DNA of 64,000 nt from Actinoallomurus liliacearum (GTDB lineage Bacteria; Actinomycetota; Actinomycetes; Streptosporangiales; Streptosporangiaceae): NCBI RefSeq assembly GCF_039542035.1, contig NZ_BAABHJ010000022.1, positions 62,001-126,000 on the forward strand, given 5' to 3'. Made by a program: the position numbers and the translations under genes. Position 1 is the first letter of the stretch; each line of letters starts with the position of its first letter. The notes under the pieces were generated by a model that saw only the letters and a list, made by a program, of their open reading frames with translations, made no database searches and was not told the DNA's origin. Below, piece after piece: positions 42,800-51,036 of the stretch.

Positions 42800-43431
42800 T
42801 CACCGCAGGTCCGGCAGCTTCCGGCCGAACACGGTGATGACGAGCGCGATGACCACCTGGCCCGCCAGGAACAGGACGAAGGCTTCCCGCATGCCGAGCA
42901 CGGCCGGCGCGCTCAACGCCGTGAACAGGGTGCCCAGCATGGCCACGCCCACCGCCCAGCAGTTGGCCGGCCGAACTGGCCACGCCGGCGGTCGCCCCGT
43001 ACGGCCCGATCGCCCGTGACCGGTGGATGCCGGTCGTGGCCGCCTGGATGGTGGACAGCACCTGTGGCTGCATCAGCGCGGCCGCCGCGCCCTGCGCTAC
43101 GCGAGCGAGCACGAGGATGGTCGCGGTCGGCGCCAGCCCGCACGCCAGCGAGGCCACCGTGAACGCGGCCAGGCCGGCCAGGAACAGCCTCCGGCGCCGA
43201 ACATGTCGCCCAGTCGACCGCCGAGTACGAGGAGAACCGCGTAGGCGATGCCGTAGCCGGCGACGACGAGTTCCAGCGTCGTCGCCCCGGCGTGCAGCGT
43301 GGTGTCGATGGTGGGCAACACGACGTTGACGATGAAGAAGTCGATCACAGTCAGCGCCGCACCGGTCAGGACGGTGACCAGGCCGGCGGGGTCAGTTCGG
43401 CCGGACTGGCCGGCGTTGCCCGGTCAGGCAC
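42800..43431 (-). pseudogene. Decayed DHA2-type MFS drug exporter
   Basis: Pieces of a 14-helix MFS exporter are spread over several minus-strand frames: a start region VPDRATPASPAEL (GTG at 43431), then a frameshift into LTVIDFFIVNVVLPTIDTTL and the motif GGRLGDMFG, then another frame with ARVAQGAAAALMQPQVLS, then the C-terminal VGVAMLGTLF...ITVFGRKLPDLR ending at 42800. The intact protein would need about 470 residues; here barely 210 codons remain, so a large internal deletion and at least two frameshifts are present. The product cannot be functional. The strand and the adjacency to LysR suggest a former regulated exporter. Confidence 0.82.
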
Positions 43432-43459
43432 GCTCGCGGCCACCGCTTTGAGACAGGCC

Positions 43460-44497
43460 CTAGTTCCTCGGGATCGGCTGTACGCCGGGCGGCAGCGGCG
43501 CCCGTCCCTGAGCGTCGAGGAACGCTTTGACGCCGGGAGCGTCCGCGCGCCGTCGCGTCCAGAACAGGGCGACCTCCCGGCAGGCGGCGGGAGAGTCGAT
43601 GGTGCGGATGGCCAGCCCCTCGGTGCTGGTGGTCCGCAGTGCGAGGCGGTTGATGACGCCGATGCCGAAGGCCGAGCGGACCAACGCGACCAGGGTGGTC
43701 GGCTGGTCGGTCAGGTACACGATGTCGGCTCGCCCGGCGGCCTCGCCGAGCGTATGGCGCAGATCGAACCCGCCGCCGTCCTCCTCGCTGCCGGCCGGGT
43801 TGCCGATGAGCGGCCGCCCCAGGATGTCGTCGACGCTGACCGAGGCCTGCGCGGCGAGGGGGTCGTGCTCGCGCATCACGGCGACGATGTCCTCGCGCCA
43901 GATCGTGCGATGGCAGAGCGTCGTCTCGTGCATCTTCGGCAGTGGCGGCCGGAACGCGAGGTCGACGGTCCCGCTGACGACCATCTCCTCCAGGGTCGAG
44001 GCGTTCCCCTCGAACAGTTCGACCGTCATGCCGGGGTACTTCGACTTCAGCTCCTGCAGCACCGACGGAAGGTAGGTGGAGCTGACGCTCGGATAACTGC
44101 CGACGCTCACGTGCGCGACGAAGTTGTCGAGTGTGCTGCGTGCCGCGTCGACGCCGCGCTGCAACTCCAGCAGGGCGGTCATGGCATGCCCGCGGAACAG
44201 TTCGCCGGCCTCGGTCATGCAGATCGGACGGGCCTTGCGGTCGAAGAGCGTCACCCCGAGGGCGTGTTCGAGCGCGGCGATGTGGGCGCTGACCCGCGAC
44301 TGCGACAGGTGCAGCACGAGGGTGGCCGCGCCGAACCCGCCCTTGTCGGCAACCGCGAGGAAGCTGCGCAACCAGGCGGTCTGCAGCGACATCGCGTCCC
44401 GGGGATCGCGCGGAGGCAGGTCGGCCGCGTCGAGGTCGTCGCAGGGCGCCTCCGGCGTGGCGAGACCGCGCTCGGCGGAGAACGGCACGTCGCTCAT
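43460..44497 (-). CDS. LysR-family transcriptional regulator
   Basis: The 345-residue regulator has the LysR helix-turn-helix (LRSFLAVADKGGFGAATLVL, LSQSRVSAHIAALEHALGVT, LFDRKARPICMTEAG) and a two-lobed effector domain (VSVGSYPSVSSTYLPSVLQE to FLDAQGRAPL). The open frame adds 35 residues before the usual N-terminus; the Met at residue 36 (44392, MSLQTAWLRSF) is a likely alternative start, and neither has a good ribosome-binding site. It lies between the decayed MFS gene and the UxaA/SMP-30/SDR operon on the same strand, so it could have controlled either. An AT-rich stretch at 44611-44630 is a possible promoter. Confidence 0.87.
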   Translation of the reverse strand: MSDVPFSAERGLATPEAPCDDLDAADLPPRDPRDAMSLQTAWLRSFLAVADKGGFGAATLVLHLSQSRVSAHIAALEHALGVTLFDRKARPICMTEAGELFRGHAMTALLELQRGVDAARSTLDNFVAHVSVGSYPSVSSTYLPSVLQELKSKYPGMTVELFEGNASTLEEMVVSGTVDLAFRPPLPKMHETTLCHRTIWREDIVAVMREHDPLAAQASVSVDDILGRPLIGNPAGSEEDGGGFDLRHTLGEAAGRADIVYLTDQPTTLVALVRSAFGIGVINRLALRTTSTEGLAIRTIDSPAACREVALFWTRRRADAPGVKAFLDAQGRAPLPPGVQPIPRN

Positions 44498-44699
44498 CGA
44501 TCCGTTGGTCCCTGCGCCATCGCGACCAGCGTCTTGGGTGCGTTCACGTTAGGTCCCCCTTCGCGGGTCTGCGCTGTCGGTCCGATGCCGGAGAGACCCG
44601 GTGGCTGCCATTAAATAACGAAAAATCCGCCGGTCACGCCGCCTGAGGATGGCCCGGCCGGCACCGCCGGGATGCCCTCCGACCTGGTGAGGCGCCGAC

Positions 44700-44760
44700 G
44701 GCCGCCTGCGCGCTGACGCCGCCTGCGCGCTCACGCCGCCTGACCGCCTGCGCGCTCACG
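44700..44760. repeat. 17-bp tandem repeat at the 3' end of an SDR gene
   Basis: The unit GCCGCCTGCGCGCTCAC occurs twice in tandem (one copy with G for C), then as a truncated copy, then again running across the SDR stop codon. A further partial copy lies at about 44634-44646. It arose by local duplication including the stop codon. Confidence 0.75.
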
Positions 44761-45535
44761 CCGCCGTCATCCCTCCGTCGAGGACGAGAGCGGCTCCGTT
44801 GACGAACCGACCGTCCGGGCCTGCGACGAAGGCGACCATGGCCGCGACCTCCTCCGGCGTTCCCATCCGGCCGTCGAGCTGCCGTCCCGCCATCGCCTCG
44901 CGCGCGGCGACCGGGTCCGGTGCGTTCGCCAGGATCTTCCCGATCCATTCGGTCTCCACGGTGCCGGGGCAGATCGCCACGCAACGGATTCCGTCGCGGG
45001 CGTGGTCCACGGCGATCGCGCGGGTGAGTCCGACCAGCCCGGCCTTGGACGCGCAGTACGCCGCGCGGCGGGCCAGGCCGACCTGACCGCCCACTGAGGC
45101 GATGTTGACGATCACCCCGCTGCCGCGGTCGAGCATCAGCGGCAGTGTCGCCCGTGTGGTGAGGAAAGGCCCGGTGAGGTTCACCGCCAGGACGCGGTTC
45201 CAGTCCTCGTCGCTCGTCTCCAGCACGGTCGCGGCCACGCCGATGCCGGCGACGTTGACCAGCACCTGCGGGGCGCCGATCGTCACCGCGATCTCCCGGG
45301 TCACCGCGCCGACGTCCAGCGGGTCGCACAGGTCCACCGTGAAGGGGTGGGCCCGCCCACCGGTCTCCTGGATATGCGCATGCGTCCTGGCCAGCCCGGC
45401 GGCGTCCAGGTCCATCATCGCGACCTCGTAGCCCTCCTGGGCTAGACGCACGGCGGTGGCACGTCCGATGCCGGAGGCGGCCCCGGTCACCACGGCGACG
45501 GCGCTCATGCCGATTCGCTCGCTCCGCTCGCTCAT
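44756..45535 (-). CDS. SDR-family sugar/sugar-acid dehydrogenase
   Basis: The 259-residue short-chain dehydrogenase has TGAASGIG, VNVAGIG, NIASVGG and YCASKAG, ending LVLDGGMTAA. It is the fourth gene of the UxaA/SMP-30/SDR/SDR operon and may oxidise a 2-keto-3-deoxy acid or the free sugar. The ATG at 45535 overlaps the preceding stop (ATGA); the Met at 45508 (MSAVAVVTG) is where the conserved part begins, after a repetitive SERSERIG stretch, so the shorter form is possible. A 17-bp tandem duplication covers its stop codon. Confidence 0.83.
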   Translation of the reverse strand: MSERSERIGMSAVAVVTGAASGIGRATAVRLAQEGYEVAMMDLDAAGLARTHAHIQETGGRAHPFTVDLCDPLDVGAVTREIAVTIGAPQVLVNVAGIGVAATVLETSDEDWNRVLAVNLTGPFLTTRATLPLMLDRGSGVIVNIASVGGQVGLARRAAYCASKAGLVGLTRAIAVDHARDGIRCVAICPGTVETEWIGKILANAPDPVAAREAMAGRQLDGRMGTPEEVAAMVAFVAGPDGRFVNGAALVLDGGMTAA

Positions 45536-46293
45536 GAGTACACCGTCCCGGGCAGCGAGCCGTCCATGGCGTACCCGCCGTCGACGTCGAGGCAGGCGCC
45601 GGTGGTGTAGCGCGCCTCCTCGGATGCGAGGTAGCAGATCGCCGACGCCACCCACTCCGGCGGCGCGATCTCCCGCAGCGGGATCTTCGCCTGCAAGGAA
45701 CGGACGATCTCCGGCGTGTAGATGGGTTCGCTCATCTTGGTCCGGGTGGCGCCCGGGCGTACGCAGTTCACGGTGACGCCGTGGGGAGCCAGTTCGGAGG
45801 CCATCGTGCGGGTCATCGCCTCGAGCCCGCCCTTGGTCGCCGTGTAGGGCGCCGCGTTCGGCTCGGAGACCACGGCGTGGACCGAGGAGACGTTGACGAT
45901 GCGGCCCGGCGTACCGCTCTCCACCATGACGCGGGCGGCGGCCTGGCTCAGGAAGAAGACGCCGGTCAGGTTCACCGCGACGACGCGGTCCCAGTCGGCC
46001 CGGGTGACCTTGAGGAACGGCGCGATGTGCAGGATCCCGGCGACGTTGGCCAGCACGTCGACCCGCTGGAACTCCTCCCGCAGGTACGCCTCCAGCCGCC
46101 GTCCCGCGTCCGGGTCGGCGACGTCCAGGTCGACCAGGTGCAAACGCCCCTCAGGCCGGCCCGGCCACGGCTCGACGTGCTTCAGGTCGACGGCGACGAC
46201 CGTGGCACCCTCGTCCAGCAGCCGGATCGCCGTCGCCCGGCCGATGCCGGAGCCGGCGCCGGTGACCACGGCGACCTTCCCGCTGAATCTCAT
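45532..46293 (-). CDS. SDR-family sugar dehydrogenase
   Basis: The 253-residue SDR has TGAGSGIGRA, ANVAGIL, NVSSVHA and YTATKGG, ending CLDVDGGYAMDGSL. Its start overlaps the SMP-30 stop (ATGA) and GAGAGG lies upstream. C-terminal GGYAMDGS and ATRTKMSEP resemble glucose/galactose/fucose 1-dehydrogenase-type SDRs, which would make the lactone for the SMP-30 enzyme encoded just before it. Together with the other SDR it provides the two oxidations needed for a non-phosphorylative route. Which SDR acts first is not decided by sequence. Confidence 0.83.
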   Translation of the reverse strand: MRFSGKVAVVTGAGSGIGRATAIRLLDEGATVVAVDLKHVEPWPGRPEGRLHLVDLDVADPDAGRRLEAYLREEFQRVDVLANVAGILHIAPFLKVTRADWDRVVAVNLTGVFFLSQAAARVMVESGTPGRIVNVSSVHAVVSEPNAAPYTATKGGLEAMTRTMASELAPHGVTVNCVRPGATRTKMSEPIYTPEIVRSLQAKIPLREIAPPEWVASAICYLASEEARYTTGACLDVDGGYAMDGSLPGTVYS

Positions 46294-47177
46294 GATCTGA
46301 CCTCTCGTGCTGGGTGAAAAAGGGCCGGCGGCCGTCCCGGAGTGTCGACGACGCGCTGCAGCACCGACCCCGACAGCGGCCACTCCGCCAACTGAGCCTC
46401 GGTGAGCCCGATCGACGCCGAGGTGATGTACATCGTGCGCAGGTCGGGGCCGCCGAAGACGACACTCGTCGGGCGCGGGACCGGCACCGGCAACCGCTCG
46501 GCCACGGTGCCGTCAGGGGTGAAGCGGGTCACGTGGGCGCCGTCCCAGAAGGCGCACCACACGTCACCGTTCGCGTCCACCCGCAGCCCGTCGGGAATGC
46601 CCGGGATCGACGACGTGTCGGCGAAGGCCTGACGGCCCGCGGCCGCCCCGGACTCGACCTCGAAGGCGTACCGGTAGATCACGTCGGCACGAGAGTCCAC
46701 GAAGTACATCCAGCGCCCGTCCGGCGACCAGTCGATGCCGTTGGAACAGTAGAAGCCCTGGTCGACCACGGTGTAGGCACCGCTGCCGTCCAGCCGGTAG
46801 AGCCGGCCCACGGCGCGGGTCTCCCCGTCCTCCAGCGAACCCGTCCAGAAGCGGCCCGCCGGGTCGACCGATCCGTCGTTGAAACGGCAGGCCGGGCGAT
46901 CCGCCTCAGGGTCGGCGAGGAAGGTCCGGCCGCCCGTACGGAGGTCGAGCAGATGCCAGCCGGTGCGCATACCGGCGACGAGGACCTGGGGATCGTCGGT
47001 GAGACCGAGGCAACCGACCTGTGCCCCGACCTCGATCCGCGTCGGCCGGTCGGCACCGGAGACCTGGGCGAAGACGACGCCGCCGACGATGTCCACCCAG
47101 TACAGAGTGCCGATCCGCGGGTCCCACAGCGGGCCTTCGCCGAGGGTGGCCCGGCCGTTCCAGAACACTGATGTCAA
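46290..47177 (-). CDS. SMP-30/gluconolactonase-family sugar lactonase
   Basis: The 295-residue six-bladed propeller lactonase has the expected metal ligands: Glu in TLGEGPLWD, Asn in CSNGIDWSPDG and Asp in GIPDGLRVDANG, plus the RFNDGSVDPAGRFW block. It would hydrolyse a sugar lactone to the aldonate. The TTG start overlaps the upstream stop (TTGA) and has GGGAG 7 nt away; a GTG at 47198 is an alternative. In this operon it is the functional counterpart of the amidohydrolase lactonase at 38580, although unrelated in fold. Confidence 0.87.
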   Translation of the reverse strand: MTSVFWNGRATLGEGPLWDPRIGTLYWVDIVGGVVFAQVSGADRPTRIEVGAQVGCLGLTDDPQVLVAGMRTGWHLLDLRTGGRTFLADPEADRPACRFNDGSVDPAGRFWTGSLEDGETRAVGRLYRLDGSGAYTVVDQGFYCSNGIDWSPDGRWMYFVDSRADVIYRYAFEVESGAAAGRQAFADTSSIPGIPDGLRVDANGDVWCAFWDGAHVTRFTPDGTVAERLPVPVPRPTSVVFGGPDLRTMYITSASIGLTEAQLAEWPLSGSVLQRVVDTPGRPPALFHPAREVRS

Positions 47178-48703
47178 ACCACGGCTCCCATCCGCCACGG
47201 CACGATCTCCTCGGTGCCGAATCCGAGCGCCTCGGACTTGCTCGGCGTACCCGATGCCATGTCCACCAGCGCCTCGAACAGCGCGATTCCGTGGCGGATC
47301 TGCTCGTCACGCGACATCGCCGGGCCCGCGTCGAAGTCCATGTCGCCGCGCATGTGCTCGTACAACCGAGTCGTCGTGCTGATCTTGAGGCAGGGAGTGG
47401 GGCGCGACCCGAAGACCGAACCCCGTCCGGTCGTGAACGCCAGCAGGTTGGCCCCGCCCGCGACCATGCCGGTCGCCGAGACCGGGTCGTATCCGGGAGT
47501 GTCCATGAAGGTCAGACCCGGAGCGGTGACCGGTTCGGCGTACGCGACGACGTCGTTGAGCGGGCTCGTACCGCCCTTGAGGACCGCGCCGAGCGACTTC
47601 TCCCAGATGGTGGTGATGCCGCCGGCTCGATTGCCCGTGGACGGGTTGTTGTCCAGCTCCGCGTCGTTGCGCGCCGTGTACGCCTGCCACCAGGCGATCA
47701 GCTCGTCGATCCGGCGGCCGACCGCGGGTGTCGCGGCCCGGTCGCGCAGCAGGTGCTCGGCGCCGTAGATCTCGGGGGTCTCACCGAGGATGACCCGGCC
47801 ACCGGCGGCGACCAGCAGGTCGGCCGCCACTCCGAGGGTCGGGTTGGCGGTCAGGCCCGAGTACGCGTCGCTCCCCCCGCACTGCAGCCCCAACGTCAGC
47901 TCCGCGACCGGGATGGGCTCACGCTCCAAGCCCCCGATGTGCGAAGCCATCGCCGCGATGCGGTCCAGCGCGGCGTTGACGGTGGCGGCCGTCCCGCCCA
48001 GGTCCTGGATTGCGAGCGTCTCGACGGCGGGGACATCGCCGAAGACGTTCTCCGGCTGGTTGACCTCGCAGCCCAGGCTGACCATCAGGACCCCGGCGAC
48101 GTTCGCGTGCCCGGCGTAGCCACGCAGGGTACGGCGCAGGATGTCGTCGCCGGCGGTGCCCTCGGCCATGCCGCAGCCCAGATCGTGGGTGAGGGCGATG
48201 ACCCCGTCCACGCTCGGCGCCGTGAGGCGGGCATTGGCGGTCTGCGCGATCATGCGGCTGACCGTCGCCGAGCAGTTGACGGTCGGAAGCACGGCGATGT
48301 GGTTGCGGGTCGCGGCCCGACCGTCGGGTCGGCGGTAGCCCAGGAAATGCTCGCGCGTCGGGGCGGCCGGCGGAGTCCACACCGACGGCCCGGCGGGAAC
48401 CGTGGCGGCACCGACGCTGTGCGGCCCGACGCCGAGGTTGTGCAGGTGCACATGGGCGCCGGGCGGGATGTCCCGCCGCGCGACGCCGATCACCTCACCG
48501 TACTTGTGCACGGGCGCACCGTCGGCGATGGCCCGTACGGCGACCTTGTGCCCCGCCGGGATGTCGTCGATCGCGGCGACCACCCCGCCCGCGACCTGGA
48601 TGAGCGTTCCGCGCCTGACGTCGCTACGGACGAGGCCGACGTCGTCCGCTCCGTCCCGCGGGACCAGCGGCACGACGACCTCGGCCGGCTTCGATCCGGT
48701 CAT
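47174..48703 (-). CDS. UxaA/GarD-type sugar-acid dehydratase
   Basis: The 509-residue altronate/galactarate-dehydratase-family protein has an N-terminal SAF domain (about 20-97) fused to the catalytic part, with the landmarks GYRRPDGRAATRNHIAVLPTV, THDLGCGM, VSLGCEVNQPENV and LQCGGSDAYSG. It would dehydrate an aldonate to a 2-keto-3-deoxy acid using iron. In Campylobacter jejuni, UxaA-type subunits belong to the L-fucose locus, so a fuconate-type substrate is plausible here too. It is first in the operon; only a weak ribosome-binding site (GGAT) is visible. Confidence 0.87.
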   Translation of the reverse strand: MTGSKPAEVVVPLVPRDGADDVGLVRSDVRRGTLIQVAGGVVAAIDDIPAGHKVAVRAIADGAPVHKYGEVIGVARRDIPPGAHVHLHNLGVGPHSVGAATVPAGPSVWTPPAAPTREHFLGYRRPDGRAATRNHIAVLPTVNCSATVSRMIAQTANARLTAPSVDGVIALTHDLGCGMAEGTAGDDILRRTLRGYAGHANVAGVLMVSLGCEVNQPENVFGDVPAVETLAIQDLGGTAATVNAALDRIAAMASHIGGLEREPIPVAELTLGLQCGGSDAYSGLTANPTLGVAADLLVAAGGRVILGETPEIYGAEHLLRDRAATPAVGRRIDELIAWWQAYTARNDAELDNNPSTGNRAGGITTIWEKSLGAVLKGGTSPLNDVVAYAEPVTAPGLTFMDTPGYDPVSATGMVAGGANLLAFTTGRGSVFGSRPTPCLKISTTTRLYEHMRGDMDFDAGPAMSRDEQIRHGIALFEALVDMASGTPSKSEALGFGTEEIVPWRMGAVV

Positions 48704-48913
48704 GCAGGATCCAACCGGACCGCCGTGATTCCGCCGTGGTACTCACTCACTCATTCGCTCCGTTCAGCGAGTGCAGACGCCAGGAGAACATTTCGGAGCG
48801 GCCGCCCTGGAATCGCGCAAGGCCGGCCGCGAAGGCCTGAGGTGACATCGCCATACCGCCGAACATAGAACGGCCGACACCGCATGAGGAAACGCGAGTA
48901 ACGGGACGAGGCC

Positions 48914-48928
48914 ATCCGAAATTCGGAT
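48914..48928. promoter_or_regulatory. Inverted repeat ATCCGAA-A-TTCGGAT upstream of GH5
   Basis: A 15-bp perfect inverted repeat with the core CGAA-N-TTCG, known as an operator theme of LacI-family beta-xylosidase regulators in streptomycetes. It lies about 236 bp upstream of the GH5 start and 211 bp from the divergent UxaA start. TAACG-GCG-CGTTA (49094-49106) is a second element nearer the GH5 gene. No gene is seen in 48704-49163. Confidence 0.45.
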
Positions 48929-49163
48929 CGCCCCAGGTCGGCGGCACCGGCGAAGGCCCATCGCCCCTGGGGCCACACCGTTCCTCAGGTGTCCGCCGTC
49001 GACGCCGCATGCCATTCGCGAGACGGATCGGGGCGTTCTGAAATACGCGATCGACGCGCCCAAGAGGCGTCGTTACGTTCATTTCCAACTGGTTAACGGC
49101 GCGTTACTCACCGAGTCGATCCCCCGTACGGCCGTTGTCGCGCGCCAAGCCGGAGAGGAAACC

Positions 49164-50654
49164 ATGCCACACCCTCACCCCGCCGCACCCGCCGGTACCC
49201 GCCTCAACCGCCGCCTGCTGGCCTGGATGCTGGCCGCGCTGACCGTACTGGCCATGGCGCCGCTCATGACCGTGTCCGGGGCGTCACCGGCCGCCGCCGA
49301 CCCCGGTCTCGACCCCGGCCAGTTCCACGGCGTGCACTGGTCCCGCCTTGGAGACAACTTCACCGCCGACAGACTCGTGCTGCAGGGGCTGTCTCCGGAC
49401 GACGACTACAACTCCGCCAGGAGCAAGGCCGACGCGATGTTCGCCGCGTTCCAGAGCTCCCTGGGCGCCAACACCGTCCGGCTGCCGATCAACCCCGCCA
49501 CCGCACGCTGGGACACGTACTACGGCGTCATCGACGCCGCGACCGCCAGAGGCTTCAGGGTCATCCTGTGCTACTGGTCGGAGGACGGCAGCAACAAGAT
49601 CACGGACAGCTACCTGCCCACCTGGAACCAGATGTGGGACACGGTCATCGCCAAGTACCTGTCCAACCCCCTGGTCTACTTCGACCCGATGAACGAGCCC
49701 GTCGGTTTCACCACCGCCCAGTGGCTCGGCTTCGCCGCCAACTGGATCACCCGCGAGAGCTCGGCCGGCCTACCCAGGAACCGAATGTTCATCGAGGGCG
49801 CCCAAGCGGACGCCGGCGGCTGGGGATCCGACCTCAGGCCCCTGTGCAGCGACTCCCGCTTCAACGGCACCTACCTCGCCATGCACCGCTATGGCTTTCC
49901 TTATGGCTCGCGGACCTACGACGACTGGGTCAACGACATCAAGACCTACATGGGCAACTGCGCCTCACGCACCGTCATGGAGGAGTTCGGCGCGGACGCG
50001 GACACCGGCAACGACTACGACGCGCCCCCGACCAGCACGAGCGACAAGGAGATCGCATACCTGCGTGCCATCACGGATGTCATCCATGACTACCACCTGG
50101 GCGCGATCTGGTGCCACGGCATCGGCGGCCGGACCACCAGCCCGGACCACGACACGCTGAACATCGTGCGGCTCTACAGCGGGTTGTACGGCGGTAACAC
50201 CAACCTGCCACTGTGGACCCCGAACCCCACGGCCGTCGACCGTCTCGAGTACGCCTGGGGCGGGTCCGGCTCGGGCACGAGCCGACTGCGAAACGTCTAC
50301 TACAACGCGTGCCTCGACGTCCCCAACGCGTCCCACGCCAACGACGTCCAGCTTCAGGTCTGGAGCTGCGGGAACGGCGACGACCAGCGGTGGACCAGGC
50401 AGTCCAACAACGAGATCAGCGTCTACAACGGGACGAAATGCCTGGACGCCCAAGGCTTCGGCAAGACCAACGGCACCCATGTCATCATCCATGACTGCCT
50501 GGGCAACTCCAACCAGCAGTGGTACTCCTTCTCCGACGGGACGATCCGCGGAGTCGACTCCCACCTCTGCCTGGACGCCGACCTGTACAGCGCCCAGAAC
50601 GTCCAGCTCTGGTCGTGCGGGAACGGCACCAACCAGAAATGGCAGAGCCTCTGA
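49164..50654 (+). CDS. Secreted GH5 glycosidase (cellulase/mannanase superfamily) with CBM13
   Basis: The 496-residue enzyme has a signal peptide (1-46, SPAAADP), a GH5 barrel (about 50-370) and CBM13 (about 372-496). The acid/base is Glu178 in FDPMNEPVG and the nucleophile Glu274 in VMEEFGAD; GANTVRLPI and HRYGFPYG fit clan GH-A. The CBM has repeated CLD and QxW motifs. ATG follows GGAGAGGAAACC. Substrate within GH5 (glucan, mannan or other) cannot be told. The preceding gap carries a xylan-operator-like palindrome, so it may be co-regulated with the xylanases. It stands alone and ends in a strong hairpin. Confidence 0.88.
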   Translation: MPHPHPAAPAGTRLNRRLLAWMLAALTVLAMAPLMTVSGASPAAADPGLDPGQFHGVHWSRLGDNFTADRLVLQGLSPDDDYNSARSKADAMFAAFQSSLGANTVRLPINPATARWDTYYGVIDAATARGFRVILCYWSEDGSNKITDSYLPTWNQMWDTVIAKYLSNPLVYFDPMNEPVGFTTAQWLGFAANWITRESSAGLPRNRMFIEGAQADAGGWGSDLRPLCSDSRFNGTYLAMHRYGFPYGSRTYDDWVNDIKTYMGNCASRTVMEEFGADADTGNDYDAPPTSTSDKEIAYLRAITDVIHDYHLGAIWCHGIGGRTTSPDHDTLNIVRLYSGLYGGNTNLPLWTPNPTAVDRLEYAWGGSGSGTSRLRNVYYNACLDVPNASHANDVQLQVWSCGNGDDQRWTRQSNNEISVYNGTKCLDAQGFGKTNGTHVIIHDCLGNSNQQWYSFSDGTIRGVDSHLCLDADLYSAQNVQLWSCGNGTNQKWQSL

Positions 50655-50673
50655 CGAGGATCCTTCCGGACAC

Positions 50674-50717
50674 GCGTGAGCCGGTCGCGGGCAACGGTGA
50701 CCGCGACCGGCCCACGC
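50674..50717 (+). terminator. Terminator of the GH5 gene
   Basis: An 11-bp perfect stem (GCCGGTCGCGG / CCGCGACCGGC) with a 10-nt loop, extended outward by GCGTG/CACGC with one mismatch. It lies 20 bp after the stop. Confidence 0.75.
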
Positions 50718-51000
50718 ATTGCCGATCTTCGGGCCAGGTCCGTTGGGAGCACGGCGAAATCGGTGCGGCGATGGCGAGAGCTCGATTCGAATATCGGATT
50801 GTCACCTGCCGGAATACGCGCTTCACACCCGCAATCTCGGGACCTAACGTCTACCGCACCTGACAGGCGGATGCATCGCGTCGGGAGCGAGGCAGGACGC
50901 AGCGCCAGGGGCCGGCCCGACCGGCGGCTGCGAGAGCGTGACGGCCGACGGGCCGCGAGCTCACCACCGTATATGTGACCGGGACTTCAATGGAGGGATC

Positions 51001-51036
51001 ATGTCTGAGCACCGCGGATGGAGCCACCGGCGGTGA
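51001..51036 (+). CDS. 11-residue leader ORF of the second ribose-type importer
   Basis: An excellent ribosome-binding site (GGAGGGATC) precedes an ATG that opens MSEHRGWSHRR; its TGA overlaps the GTG of the ATPase gene (GTGA). The ATPase gene has no such site of its own, so the leader probably delivers ribosomes to it. The 346-bp region 50655-51000 contains the GH5 terminator and presumably the promoter, which I could not identify securely. Confidence 0.5.
   Translation: MSEHRGWSHRR

Noticed and set aside
45507..45535. GCTCGCTCCGCTCGCTC repeat-like stretch considered as a regulatory element
   Set aside because: This kind of GAGCGAGCGGAGCGAG stretch is a common repetitive motif in actinobacterial genomes and here simply encodes SERSERIG.
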